Shown here: one piece after another, positions 27,058 through 37,180 of the stretch
How positions within the stretch are numbered: the first letter of the stretch is position 1
Layout: each line of letters begins with the position of its first letter
Source: Pseudomonadota bacterium
Lineage (GTDB): Bacteria > Myxococcota_A > UBA796 > UBA9615
Direction: 5' to 3'
DNA: 64,000 nucleotides
NCBI GenBank assembly: GCA_024229515.1
Contig: JAAESI010000193.1
Span: 44,436-108,435 of the forward strand
Position numbers and translations under genes: made by a program
The notes under the pieces: model-generated
Database searches by the model: none
What the model saw: only the letters and a program-made list of their open reading frames with translations
What the model was told of the DNA's origin: nothing

Positions 27058-28920
27058 ATGGTCGCGAAGGTCCGCCTGCTCGACGACTCGGTGATCAACA
27101 AGATCGCCGCCGGCGAGGTCATCGAGCGGCCCGCGTCCGTGCTCAAGGAGCTGGTCGAGAACTCCGTCGACGCCGGCGCCACCCGCATCACCGTCGAGGT
27201 CGAGAAGGGCGGACGCGCGCTCATGAGCGTGACCGACGACGGCTGCGGCATGTCCCGCGAAGACGCGCTGATGTCGCTGGAGCGGCACGCCACCTCGAAG
27301 ATCCGCAGCGACGAGGATCTGTTCTCGATCGACTCCCTCGGGTTCCGCGGCGAGGCGGTGCCGTCCATCGCCGCAGTCAGCCGCTTCGAGCTCACCACCG
27401 GGGAGCACGGCGCCGACGTGGGGACCCGCCTGGTCGTCGAGGGGGGCGAGGTCACCGTGCTGGAGGACGCGCCGAGTCCTGGGGGCACCGAGATCCGGGT
27501 CCGCCGCCTCTTCTTCAACACGCCCGTGCGGACCCGCTTCCTGCGCAGCCCGCGCACCGAGATGGCCCACGTGGTCGACGCCGTGCACCGGCTGTCGCTC
27601 GCCGCCCCGCACGTCGCGTTCCGCCTCATCGCCGACGGCCGGCGGCTGCTGGACGCCCCCCGCGCGGACCGGCTGGAGACCCGGGCGGCTGCAGTGCTGG
27701 GCGCCAAGACCGCCCAGTCCCTGGTGCCGCTGCAGGCGGAGCGGGCGGGGATGCGGCTGGAGGGGCTGGTGAGCAAGCCGTCCCTGAGCCGGGCCAACAA
27801 CGGAGGCTTGTACCTCTACGTCAACGGCCGGTTCGTGAAGGACCGCACGCTCGTGGGGGCGGTGCTCTCGGCCTACCGCGGGGTGCTCGGGCGCGGCCGC
27901 TACCCCGTGGTCGTGCTGTTCCTCGACGTCCCCCCCGACACCGTCGACGTCAACGTGCACCCGACCAAGGTCGAGGTGAGGTTCGTCAACTCCTCGGAGG
28001 TCTGGCGGTTCCTCGGCGGAGCGGTCAGCGATCGGCTCGCCTCGGTCGGCGCCGCGCCCATGGACGAGGCCTCGGCGACCGACGTCGCCGAGGATCCGGA
28101 GCCCTCCGGGGAAGCGGCGCCCTTCGGCTTCGGCCCGGCCGTCTCCCGGTCTCCTCCGCGACCGTTTGCCCGGACCCTCGCCGCGCGCGCCATGGACGCC
28201 GCTCCGCCTCCTGACTCCGGCGATCCCGATCCGCTGGGGTTCGCGGCCGAAGCGGCCCCTCCGGACGCGTCCCGGGCGTGCACCGCGAGGGCCGCGGCGT
28301 GGTCCTCCCGACCCCGCGACGGGGACGGCTGGGGAGGCCGAGCGCGGCCGCGCTTCTCGGACCTGCGGCTGCTCGCGCAGTACGACGCCGCGTTCCTGCT
28401 GTGCGAGCTCGACGGGGAGTTGATGGTGCTGGACCAGCACGCCGCTCACGAGCGGGTGGTGTTCGAGCGGCTGCGCGCGGGGGGGGCGACGGCTCAGCGC
28501 CTGCTGGTGCCCGAGTTGCTTGAACTGGGCCCCGACCGGACCGCCGCCGTGGCCGAGCGGGCGGGGCCGGGGCTGAGCGAACTGGGCATCGAAGTCTCCG
28601 CGTTCGGGGATGGCACGTTGGCGCTCCAGGGGGTGCCTCGGGGGCTCGCTGCGGCCCGCGTTCGCGCGGCGCTGCACGACCTCGCGGACCTGCTCGCGGA
28701 AGCGACGCCCACGCCCGAGGACCTGCGCCTGGAGCTGGCGGGCCTGCTCGCCTGCCGGGCGTCGGTGCACGCCGGAGACACGCTGGAGCCCGCCGCGGTG
28801 CGCACCCTGCTGGCCCACCTCGACGGCCTCGACGACGCCTTCGCCTGCCCCCACGGCAAGCCGACCCTCGTCCGCTTCGATCGCGCCGACGTCGCCCGCT
28901 GGTTCGGGAGCGCCCGGTGA
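27058..28920 (+). CDS. mutL: DNA mismatch repair protein MutL (endonuclease type)
   Basis: 620 aa from the ATG at 27058. The N-terminal GHKL ATPase has VINKIAAGEVIERPASVLKEL, ENSVDAGAT and GFRGEA. After a Pro/Ala-rich linker the C-terminal domain carries the metal-dependent nickase motif DQHA-xx-E-xxxx-E (DQHAAHERVVFE, from D459), plus ACRASV and CPHGKPT. It is therefore a nicking MutL, as expected where MutH/Dam-directed repair is absent. It overlaps miaA as GTGA. Its partner mutS is about 12 kb downstream. Confidence 0.96.
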   Translation: MVAKVRLLDDSVINKIAAGEVIERPASVLKELVENSVDAGATRITVEVEKGGRALMSVTDDGCGMSREDALMSLERHATSKIRSDEDLFSIDSLGFRGEAVPSIAAVSRFELTTGEHGADVGTRLVVEGGEVTVLEDAPSPGGTEIRVRRLFFNTPVRTRFLRSPRTEMAHVVDAVHRLSLAAPHVAFRLIADGRRLLDAPRADRLETRAAAVLGAKTAQSLVPLQAERAGMRLEGLVSKPSLSRANNGGLYLYVNGRFVKDRTLVGAVLSAYRGVLGRGRYPVVVLFLDVPPDTVDVNVHPTKVEVRFVNSSEVWRFLGGAVSDRLASVGAAPMDEASATDVAEDPEPSGEAAPFGFGPAVSRSPPRPFARTLAARAMDAAPPPDSGDPDPLGFAAEAAPPDASRACTARAAAWSSRPRDGDGWGGRARPRFSDLRLLAQYDAAFLLCELDGELMVLDQHAAHERVVFERLRAGGATAQRLLVPELLELGPDRTAAVAERAGPGLSELGIEVSAFGDGTLALQGVPRGLAAARVRAALHDLADLLAEATPTPEDLRLELAGLLACRASVHAGDTLEPAAVRTLLAHLDGLDDAFACPHGKPTLVRFDRADVARWFGSAR

Positions 28921-29837
28921 GCGATCGCCCCCGGATCGTCTGCATCACCGGCCACACCGCGTCGGGCAAGAGCGGACTGGGGATGGCCCTCGCCGAAGCC
29001 CTCGGGGGCGAGATCCTCTCGGTCGACTCGATGCAGGTCTACCGGGGCTTCGACATCGTCACGGCCAAGGCGTCGCCGGCCGACCAGGCTCAGGTTCCCC
29101 ACCACGGCATCGATCTGGTGGAACCGGAGGAGACCTTCAGCGCGGGGGCGTTCCTCACGTATGCGCGGGACATCCTAACCCGGCCCCAGCCGGTGCTCGC
29201 GGTCGGGGGCACCGGGCTGTACCTGCGGGCCATGCTCCACGGGCTGGGACCCCGCGTGCAGGCGAATCCGCCGCGCCGCGCCGAGCTGCGCGCCGCCGAA
29301 GACGCCGAGCCGGGGTGGATGCATGCCCGCCTCCGCGAGGTGGATTCCGCCTCCGCCGATCGCCTCCACCCCAACGACCGCGTCCGGCTCGAGCGGGCCC
29401 TCGAGGTCTACGAGCAGACCGGCGAGACGATCACCGCCTGGCACGACCGTCACCGGTTCGCCGAGGCGCCGTTCGACGTCCTCCAGATCGGCATCCGCTG
29501 GGAGCGGGAGGTGCTGAATCTGCGGATCGCCGACCGGATCGAGGCGATGCTGGAGGCCGGCCTCGTGGCCGAGATCGAGGGGCTGCTGGCCCGAGGGGTG
29601 GCCCGGGACGTCACCCCGATGCGCGCCATCGGCTGTCCCCAGGTGCTGCGGCACCTCGACGGCGAGCTCGACCGCCCCCAGCTGGCCGAGGAGATCGCCA
29701 CCGCCACGAGACGGTTTGCGAAGCGCCAAACCACGTGGTTCAATCGCGACCCTTCCATCGAATGGATGGATCCTGGAGCCGATCTGGCTTCCCGTCTGCT
29801 GCCCCGGGTGCAGCGCTTCCTCGCCGGAGCAAACTGA
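28917..29837 (+). CDS. miaA: tRNA dimethylallyltransferase MiaA
   Basis: Adds the isopentenyl group to A37 of tRNAs reading UNN codons. It is 306 aa. P-loop GHTASGKS, DSMQVYRGFDI, the GGTGLYLRAML loop, and late RRFAKRQTTWFNRD are all present. The mutL-miaA order is conserved widely. The GTG start overlaps the mutL stop. Confidence 0.96.
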   Translation: MSDRPRIVCITGHTASGKSGLGMALAEALGGEILSVDSMQVYRGFDIVTAKASPADQAQVPHHGIDLVEPEETFSAGAFLTYARDILTRPQPVLAVGGTGLYLRAMLHGLGPRVQANPPRRAELRAAEDAEPGWMHARLREVDSASADRLHPNDRVRLERALEVYEQTGETITAWHDRHRFAEAPFDVLQIGIRWEREVLNLRIADRIEAMLEAGLVAEIEGLLARGVARDVTPMRAIGCPQVLRHLDGELDRPQLAEEIATATRRFAKRQTTWFNRDPSIEWMDPGADLASRLLPRVQRFLAGAN

Positions 29838-30805
<968 letters not shown>

Positions 30806-30809
<4 letters not shown>

Positions 30810-32110
30810 GTTCCGACGCCTGGACGGTCGCGCCCGCCAGGCGGGTGACCGGCACCGTGCGCGTGCCCGGCGACAAGTCCATCAGCCACCGCATGCTGCT
30901 GTTCTCGGCCCTGTCGCCGGGGACTCAGGTCGTGCGCGGCTTGAGCACGGGCCTGGACGTCGCCGCGACCGCGCGGATCCTCGGCCAGCTCGGCGTCCCG
31001 ATCACGATCGACGGCACCACGGCGACGATCGGCGAGGCGCCGGAGGGACTGACCGAGCCCACCGACGTGCTCGACTGCGGCAACTCCGGCACGACGATGC
31101 GCCTGATGGCGGGGCTGCTCGCGGGGCAGCCGTTCCTGTCGGTGCTGACCGGCGACGGGTCCCTGCGCAAGCGGCCGATGCGTCGCGTCACCGAGCCGCT
31201 CGCCAAGATGGGCGCGCTCCTGGACGGTCGGGACGACGGCAACCTCGCCCCCCTGACGATCCGGGGCGGGAACCTGCAGGGCATCCGGTGGGACTCGCCG
31301 GTGGCCTCGGCGCAGGTGAAGTCCTGCCTCATGCTCGCGTCGCTGTTCGCCACCGGGGACCTCGCCTACAACGCCGATCACGGCTCCCGGGACCACACCG
31401 AGAGGCTGATGCAGGCCTGCGGGGTCACGGGGCAGTTCAGCCCGGGCGCGGTGCGCATGGCCTGCGGGCAGTCGATCGTCATGCCCACGGGCGAGCTGAC
31501 GGTGCCCGCGGATGTCTCCGCGTCGGCCTTCTTCTGGGTGGCGGCGTCGATCCTGCCGGGCTCTGAGCTGCTCCTGCCGGACGTCGGCATCAACCCGACG
31601 CGGCGCGGCTACCTCGATGCCGTGCACATGCTGAGCTACCGGAACGAACGGACCGAGGTCGGGGAGGAGCGCGCCGACCTGGTCGTGACCCCGCCTCCGG
31701 GCGGCTGGAAGAAGCCGCTGGATCTGTACGGCCCGATCATCCCCGCGTTGATCGACGAGATCCCGATCCTGGCGGTGTTCGCCTCCCGCCTCCCGGGAGT
31801 CACCCGCGTGCGTGAGGCGGCGGACCTGCGGGCCAAGGAGAGCGACCGCATCCGCACCACGGCGGCGATGCTCCGGGCCCTCGGCGTCGAGGTCCTGACC
31901 AGGCCGGACGGCATGGAGATCACCGGCTGCCCCGAGCGGCCCCTCACCGGAGGCGGCACGATCGCCGCCGAGGGCGACCACCGGATCGCGATGGCGGGGG
32001 CGATCGGCGCGCTCGCCGCGGACGGTCCCGTCACCATCACCGGCACCCACGGAGTCGACACGTCGTTCCCGGGGTTCCTCGACGTCCTGGAGTCCATCGT
32101 TGAGCGCTGA
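30806..32110 (+). CDS. aroA: EPSP synthase (3-phosphoshikimate 1-carboxyvinyltransferase)
   Basis: Shikimate-pathway enzyme of 434 aa, GTG start. GDKSISHRML (substrate-binding Lys), the DCGNSGTTMRLMAGLLAG block, GDGSLRKRPMRR, and ESDRIRTTAAMLRALG followed by DHRIAMA are present. The residue after the first G in the PEP loop is Asn-Ser-Gly-Thr-Thr, which fits a bacterial class with no obvious unusual substitution. It lies upstream of cmk-rpsA-ihf as in E. coli. Confidence 0.96.
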
Positions 32111-32792
32111 GAGCCCGATCGTCATCGCGATCGACGGACCCGCGGGGGCGGGCAAGTCGACCCTCGCCCGGCTGCTCGCGCGGGACCTCGACTACACGTA
32201 CATCGACACCGGCGCCATGTACCGCGCGGTCGGCCTGTTCGCGACGCAGCGGGGGATCGGCCTGGACGACGGGCCGGCGTTGGCGGGCCTCGTGGAGGGG
32301 CTCAGCTTCGCGTTCCCGTGGATCGAGGGCGAGCTGCACACGATCGTGGACGACGAGGACGTCAGCACCGCGATCCGCACCCCCGAGGGGGCGATGAACG
32401 CCTCCACCGTCAGCAAGGTGCCGGAGGTTCGCTCCGCCCTCGTCGCCCGCCAGCGCCGCATGGGTGCCGCCGGGGGTGTGGTCATGGAGGGCCGCGACAT
32501 CGGCACCGTCGTCTTCCCCGAGGCCGAGCTCAAGGTGTTCCTCACCGCGTCGGCGCGCATGCGGGGCAAGCGCCGCCTGGGCCAGATGCAGGGGCGGGGG
32601 CAGGAGGGCGATCTCGAGACGATCATCGGCGAGATCAAAGCGCGCGATCTGCAGGACAGCACGCGGGAGCACTCGCCCCTGCGGCCGGCGGACGACAGCG
32701 TGCTCGTGGACACCTCTCAGCTGCCGATCGAGCGGGTCAGGAACATCCTCCTGAGGCTCGCTCGAGGCCGAATCGACCCGGATTCAGCGTAA
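32100..32792 (+). CDS. cmk: Cytidylate kinase
   Basis: Phosphorylates (d)CMP. It is 230 aa from a TTG start that lies inside the aroA 3' end (11-bp overlap). P-loop GPAGAGKST spans 13-21, followed by YIDTGAMYRAVG, GRDIGTVVFPEAELKVFLTAS, and the C-terminal RDLQDSTREHSPLRPADDSVLVDTS, all family hallmarks. An alternative downstream start would remove the P-loop. Confidence 0.95.
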   Translation: MSAESPIVIAIDGPAGAGKSTLARLLARDLDYTYIDTGAMYRAVGLFATQRGIGLDDGPALAGLVEGLSFAFPWIEGELHTIVDDEDVSTAIRTPEGAMNASTVSKVPEVRSALVARQRRMGAAGGVVMEGRDIGTVVFPEAELKVFLTASARMRGKRRLGQMQGRGQEGDLETIIGEIKARDLQDSTREHSPLRPADDSVLVDTSQLPIERVRNILLRLARGRIDPDSA

Positions 32793-32830
32793 GACCTGAG
32801 AGTTTCGACCTTTTTGGGTCGACATGGCCG

Positions 32831-32859
32831 TTGACGCGATGCAAACCGGCCCGTATAAG
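32831..32859 (+). promoter_or_regulatory. Strong sigma70 promoter for rpsA
   Basis: TTGACG (32831-32836), a 17-nt spacer, then TATAAG (32854-32859). The predicted start is near 32866, leaving an mRNA leader of about 65 nt with a GGGGT/ACCCC hairpin. It lies between cmk and rpsA, giving S1 its own high expression. Confidence 0.8.
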
Positions 32860-32931
32860 CGCCCGGCTTGCGCCCCAGGGGTCCCGAACCCCAAACGCGT
32901 GGCAGGAAAGGAGTGTCTTAAAAACCAACCA

Positions 32932-34905
32932 ATGGCACCTGATATCAACAGCCTCCTCGAGGGCACCGCGGCCGACGCCGCGAACATTGATGCTGCAGAG
33001 TTCGAGAAGCTCTTCGAGGACATCATCAGCGACAAGGCGATCAAGGAGGGGACGGTCGTCACTGGCACCGTCATCCGAATGACCGATGACTTTGTCGTAG
33101 TAGACATCGACTACAAGTCCGAAGGGGTGATTCCCGCCTGGGAATTCCGGCCCAAGGACGCCCCCCGAGACACGCCCCTGCCCGTCGCCGTTGGCGATGA
33201 GGTCGAGGTGTACCTCGACAGCCTGGAAGGCCCTGACGGTCAGCTGGTCCTGAGCAAGGACAAGGCCGACCTCATGAAGGCCTGGGACCGCATCCAAGAA
33301 GCGGTCGACAACGACGAGATCGTCGAAGGCACCATCATCGCAAGGGTCAAGGGCGGCCTCAGCGTCGACATCGGCGTCAAGGCGTTCCTGCCTGGCAGCC
33401 AGGTCGACCTGCGTCCGGTCAAGAACCTCGAGCGCCTCATCGGGGCGGTCGCGCAGTTCAAGATCATCAAGTTCAACAAGCGCCGCGGCAACATCGTGCT
33501 GTCCCGCCGAGTCCTCCTCGAGGCCGAGCGGAGCGAGCGCCGTGACGAGACGCTCAAGAAGATCAAGGTCGGCGCCATCATTGATGGCACGGTCAAGAAC
33601 ATCACCGATTACGGTGCGTTCATCGATCTGGGCGGCATCGACGGCCTGCTGCACATCACCGACATGAGCTGGGGCCGGATCAACCATCCGACCGAGATGT
33701 TCGACATCGGTGACGAGGTGCAGGTCCGCATCCTGAAGTACGACCAGGAAAGCCAGCGGGTCAGCCTCGGCTACAAGCAGCTGCGCGAGGATCCCTGGAG
33801 CCACGTCGGCGATCGCTACCCGATCGGCGCGGTGGTCAAGGGCAAGGTCGTCTCCATGCCGGACTACGGCGCGTTCATCGAGCTCGAAGAGGGCATCGAG
33901 GGGCTCGTCCACATCTCCGAGATGACCTGGAACAAGCGCATCAAGCACCCCAGCAAGCTGGTGGATCTCGAGCAGGAAGTCGAAGCCGTCGTGCTCGACG
34001 TCGACCTCGAGAACAAGCGCATCTCCCTGGGCATGAAGCAGCTGGACGAGAACCCCTGGGATCTCGTCGAGCAGCAGCACCCGGTCGGGTCGCTGCTGTC
34101 GGGCACGGTGCGCAACATCACCGACTTCGGCATCTTCATCGGCATCGAGGACGGCATCGACGGACTGGTCCACATCAGCGACCTGTCCTGGAGCCAGCGG
34201 ATCAAGCATCCGTCCGAGCGCTACAAGAAGGGCGACGAGGTCGAGGCCAAGGTCCTGAAGATCGACAAGCTGGGCGAGCGCTTCAGCCTGGGCGTGAAGC
34301 AGCTGTCCGAGGATCCGTGGCGTTCCGTTCCGGGCCGCTACTTCCTCAGCCAGACGCTCGAGGGCAAGGTCGTTCACCACGCCGACTTCGGCATCTTCGT
34401 GGAGCTCGAGGAAGGCGTGGAGGGGCTGCTGCACATCAGCGAACTCAGCCACGACATCACCTCCGAGATCTACGAGGTGAACAAAAAGATCTCCATCGAG
34501 ATCATCTCGATCGACCCGCACGACCAGAAGATCGGCCTCGCCGAGCATCGTGAAGGTACCGACGCGCCTCCGGCCGTCGAGCAGCAGACCGCTTCGGCGA
34601 CCCTCGGCGACACCGCCGCGGCGGGCGTCCTCGCGGGGCTGAAGCTCGCTCCGGGAGCCGGCGAGCCGGACGAGCCGGCGCAGATCGCTCAGGAGACCGC
34701 GGCTGAAGAGCCCGCGGTTGAAGAGCCTGCGGCCGACGAGCCTGCGGCCGACGAGCCTGCGGCTGGAGAGCCTGAGGCTGAAGAGCCCGCGGCCGAAGAG
34801 CCCGTGGCCGAGGAAGCTGCCGAGGAGCCCGCGAGCGAAGAGCCGGCGGCTGACGAAGAGGCCGCGGAGTCGGCGGACGAGGACTCGGCCGAAGCGGACG
34901 AGTAG
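32932..34905 (+). CDS. rpsA: 30S ribosomal protein S1 with acidic repeat tail
   Basis: 657 aa from the ATG at 32932. An upstream in-frame ATG at 32824 is rejected because it would precede the promoter elements. Six S1 RNA-binding repeats are visible, beginning near GTVVTGTVIRM, EGTIIARVKGG, DGTVKNITDYG, KGKVVSMPDYG, SGTVRNITDFG and EGKVVHHADFG. The last 100 residues are an Ala/Glu/Pro/Asp low-complexity tail (EEPAADEPAADEP units), highly acidic. AAAGGAG lies 18 nt before the ATG, a long spacing, perhaps reflecting S1-type leader control. Confidence 0.95.
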   Translation: MAPDINSLLEGTAADAANIDAAEFEKLFEDIISDKAIKEGTVVTGTVIRMTDDFVVVDIDYKSEGVIPAWEFRPKDAPRDTPLPVAVGDEVEVYLDSLEGPDGQLVLSKDKADLMKAWDRIQEAVDNDEIVEGTIIARVKGGLSVDIGVKAFLPGSQVDLRPVKNLERLIGAVAQFKIIKFNKRRGNIVLSRRVLLEAERSERRDETLKKIKVGAIIDGTVKNITDYGAFIDLGGIDGLLHITDMSWGRINHPTEMFDIGDEVQVRILKYDQESQRVSLGYKQLREDPWSHVGDRYPIGAVVKGKVVSMPDYGAFIELEEGIEGLVHISEMTWNKRIKHPSKLVDLEQEVEAVVLDVDLENKRISLGMKQLDENPWDLVEQQHPVGSLLSGTVRNITDFGIFIGIEDGIDGLVHISDLSWSQRIKHPSERYKKGDEVEAKVLKIDKLGERFSLGVKQLSEDPWRSVPGRYFLSQTLEGKVVHHADFGIFVELEEGVEGLLHISELSHDITSEIYEVNKKISIEIISIDPHDQKIGLAEHREGTDAPPAVEQQTASATLGDTAAAGVLAGLKLAPGAGEPDEPAQIAQETAAEEPAVEEPAADEPAADEPAAGEPEAEEPAAEEPVAEEAAEEPASEEPAADEEAAESADEDSAEADE

Positions 34906-34908
34906 CTC

Positions 34909-35193
34909 GTGACCAAGAGCGAGCTGGTCGCCGCCCTCGCTACGGCGGACTCCACTTTGACTCGCCGTCACGCGGAGATCGTGGTCAACACGATTTTCGC
35001 CGTGATGGCCGAGGCTCTGGTGGAGGGCGACCGGATCGAGATCCGCGGCTTCGGGTCCTTCCAGGTGAGGACCCACTCGCCGCGGATGGGCCGGAACCCC
35101 AAGACGGGTGAGCCGGTGCCGATCGGCAGCCGTCGAGTTCCGTTTTTCCGCGTAGGCAAAGAGCTGCGCGAGCGGGTCGACGGCGAGGTCTGA
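34909..35193 (+). CDS. IHF/HU-family DNA-bending protein
   Basis: 94 aa from a GTG, 3 bp after rpsA. It has the dimerisation helices, GFGSFQVRTHSPRMGRNPKTGE with the intercalating Pro in RNPKTGE, and VPFFRVGKELRERV. Its position directly after rpsA matches ihfB of other proteobacteria, so the IHF beta subunit is the best guess. IHF and HU cannot be separated with certainty by sequence alone. Confidence 0.92.
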   Translation: MTKSELVAALATADSTLTRRHAEIVVNTIFAVMAEALVEGDRIEIRGFGSFQVRTHSPRMGRNPKTGEPVPIGSRRVPFFRVGKELRERVDGEV

Positions 35194-35197
35194 GCCT

Positions 35198-35692
35198 GTG
35201 CCCACGCCCCCTCTGTGGGCGCCCTGGCGCATCGACTACATCCTTGGAGCCAAGCCCGACGGCTGCTTCCTGTGCGAAGCAGCCGCCGGGCCGCCCTCCG
35301 AGGAATCGTTGGTGGTGCACCGCGGCGAGCGGGCCAGCGTCTTGTTGAATCGATACCCCTACGCTCCGGGCCACCTGATGGTGGCGCCGCACGAGCACGT
35401 CGGAGACCTCCTGGGGTTGGACGAGCCCGTGCACCTGGAGTGCGCGTCGCTGCTGCGGCGGGCTGTGGGCGTGCTCAGCGCGACTATGAACCCCGAGGGC
35501 TTCAACGCCGGGATCAACCTGGGAGAAGCGGCGGGGGCGGGCGTTCCCGGGCACCTCCACTGGCACATCGTGCCGCGGTGGCGCGCGGACACGAACTTCA
35601 TGCCGATGCTGGCCGATGTGCGCGTCGTGCCGGAGCACCTGCGGACGACGTGGCGTAAGCTTCGGACCGGATTCCAGGAGGAGACGGGATGA
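35198..35692 (+). CDS. HIT-domain nucleotide hydrolase/phosphorylase
   Basis: 164 aa from a GTG. The histidine triad is H119-L-H121-W-H123 (GHLHWHIVPRW), with an upstream Cys pair GCFLCEA and NRYPYAPGHLMVAPHEH. This arrangement fits the Ap4A-phosphorylase-like/HIT branch acting on dinucleoside polyphosphates. It is followed by an ATGA overlap to the next gene. Confidence 0.9.
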   Translation: MPTPPLWAPWRIDYILGAKPDGCFLCEAAAGPPSEESLVVHRGERASVLLNRYPYAPGHLMVAPHEHVGDLLGLDEPVHLECASLLRRAVGVLSATMNPEGFNAGINLGEAAGAGVPGHLHWHIVPRWRADTNFMPMLADVRVVPEHLRTTWRKLRTGFQEETG

Positions 35693-36078
35693 CACCCAAA
35701 CGAATCACCCTCGCGGTCGTGGTGCTGCTCGTGGTCGGCGTCGGCACGCTGTTCTACCTGCAGAACGTGGGCACCCGCGTGAACGTGATCTTCAAGCTGC
35801 CGGGCGGCCTCGCCTGGGACCTTGGATCGACGGGCATGGCGCTGCCGGTGCTGCTGGCGATCACGTTCGGGCTGGGCGCCGGGATCGTGGCGTCGGTGAT
35901 GGGCGCGCTCATGGGCCGAAGCGCCCGTCGGGCTCGCTCGGCGCAGCGCCAGGTGGACTCCCTCCAGGACGAACTCGACTTCCTCCGCAGCGACGTCAAC
36001 CGCAGCAAGGCGTACACCAAGCCGTCATCCGACGGGCCGCCGATCAAGGCCGACGGAACCTTCGACGACTTGATCTGA
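35689..36078 (+). CDS. LapA-domain (DUF1049) membrane protein
   Basis: 129 aa with two membrane helices (ITLAVVVLLVVGVGTLFYLQ and MALPVLLAITFGLGAGIVASVMGALMG), joined by a short loop with NVIFKLPGG. A cytoplasmic coiled-coil tail follows. This is the LapA/LapB-associated lipopolysaccharide assembly protein layout. lapB itself is not in the window. It overlaps the HIT gene as ATGA. Confidence 0.85.
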   Translation: MTPKRITLAVVVLLVVGVGTLFYLQNVGTRVNVIFKLPGGLAWDLGSTGMALPVLLAITFGLGAGIVASVMGALMGRSARRARSAQRQVDSLQDELDFLRSDVNRSKAYTKPSSDGPPIKADGTFDDLI

Positions 36079-36109
36079 TCGAAGCCGGTCCGTCCGGTGT
36101 CTCCTCTTC

Positions 36110-37180
36110 ATGAACTCCCGCCTCCTTCTCGTGCTGCTCGTCCTCGTCTTGATCGGCGCGGGCGTGGGCGGCGGGTACTACTGGGGCAACAGCCAGGGCA
36201 TCGCCAAGGGCTACCGGATCGGGATCCTGCGCGGCAAGGCGCAGGGCGCTCGGGCGGGCCCGCCGCAGGTGCGGAACAAGGGCTGGGCCGAGGCGGAGCT
36301 CAGTGGGGCCCCGCCGTGGACGGCGTTGGGTGATCTCGCTGAAGGGGAGGGGGCCGCGCTGGTTGCCCTCCTGAACCAGGCGCCGACCCCCTGCGGCAAG
36401 CTCGCCCGCCGCGGCGTCAGCCTCGCCACCAGCCTGATGGAGCCGGGGGCGATGTGCCCGACCGCGCCCGAGCAGGTGCGGCTCGCGCTGATCGTGCTGC
36501 GTACGTTCCCCGAGGACGTCGACGAGGCCCTCGCGGTGCTCCGGGTCGAGCGGCGGGCGCGTCCGGACGTGCGCAACCGGCCGCTGCGCGGCAACCCCGA
36601 CGCCACGATCGTGGTGGTCGAGTGGGGCGACTTCGAGTGTCCCTACTGCACCCGTGCGCAGCCGATGTTGGACAAGCTGATGGAGGAGTCGCCCGAGGTC
36701 GGGGTCGCCTTCAAGCACTACCCGCTGTCGTTCCACCCCGCCGCGCTGCCGGCGGCCGTGGCGGCGGAGGCGGCGTCTGAGCAGGGCAGGTTCTGGGAGA
36801 TGCACGACGCCCTCTTCGACATGGGCAAGGGCATCAAGGACAAGGCCGTCCCGAACGAGGGCGAGGTCCCGTTCGAGCAGGCGGCCCGGGAGCTGGGGCT
36901 CGATCTGGAGCAGTTCCGGGCGGACTCCCGCGATCCCGCGATCGAGGACCGCGTGCGGTCGGACATGGCGGAGGCGCGGGCGCTCGGCGTCGGCGGCACC
37001 CCGACCTTCTTCGTCGATGCGCGGCAGGTGCACGAGCGGCTGAGCGTGGACACCTTCCTGCGGTTGATCGAGCGTGCCCGGGGCGAGAGCCAGTGGCACT
37101 TCAATTGGGATCTGCCCCCCGTCCCCAAGGGGGCCGAGGACGAGGCCGAACCGGCCGCAGACGCGGAGGCTTCCCCGTGA
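36110..37180 (+). CDS. DsbA-like thioredoxin-fold oxidoreductase, membrane-anchored
   Basis: 356 aa. An N-terminal uncleaved helix (LLLVLLVLVLIGAGVGGGYY) anchors it. A helical region with several Cys (C95, C116) is followed by the DsbA-like domain with C177-P-Y-C180 and the cis-Pro loop VGGTPTFF. It probably handles disulfides in the periplasm, possibly as an isomerase or reductase given the long N-terminal extension. It couples to rsmB by GTGA. Confidence 0.88.
   Translation: MNSRLLLVLLVLVLIGAGVGGGYYWGNSQGIAKGYRIGILRGKAQGARAGPPQVRNKGWAEAELSGAPPWTALGDLAEGEGAALVALLNQAPTPCGKLARRGVSLATSLMEPGAMCPTAPEQVRLALIVLRTFPEDVDEALAVLRVERRARPDVRNRPLRGNPDATIVVVEWGDFECPYCTRAQPMLDKLMEESPEVGVAFKHYPLSFHPAALPAAVAAEAASEQGRFWEMHDALFDMGKGIKDKAVPNEGEVPFEQAARELGLDLEQFRADSRDPAIEDRVRSDMAEARALGVGGTPTFFVDARQVHERLSVDTFLRLIERARGESQWHFNWDLPPVPKGAEDEAEPAADAEASP

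Noticed and set aside
32824..32931. Earlier in-frame ATG for rpsA at 32824
   Set aside because: It lies upstream of the -35 element of the strong promoter, and the extra residues (GPYKRPACAPG) are not S1-like.
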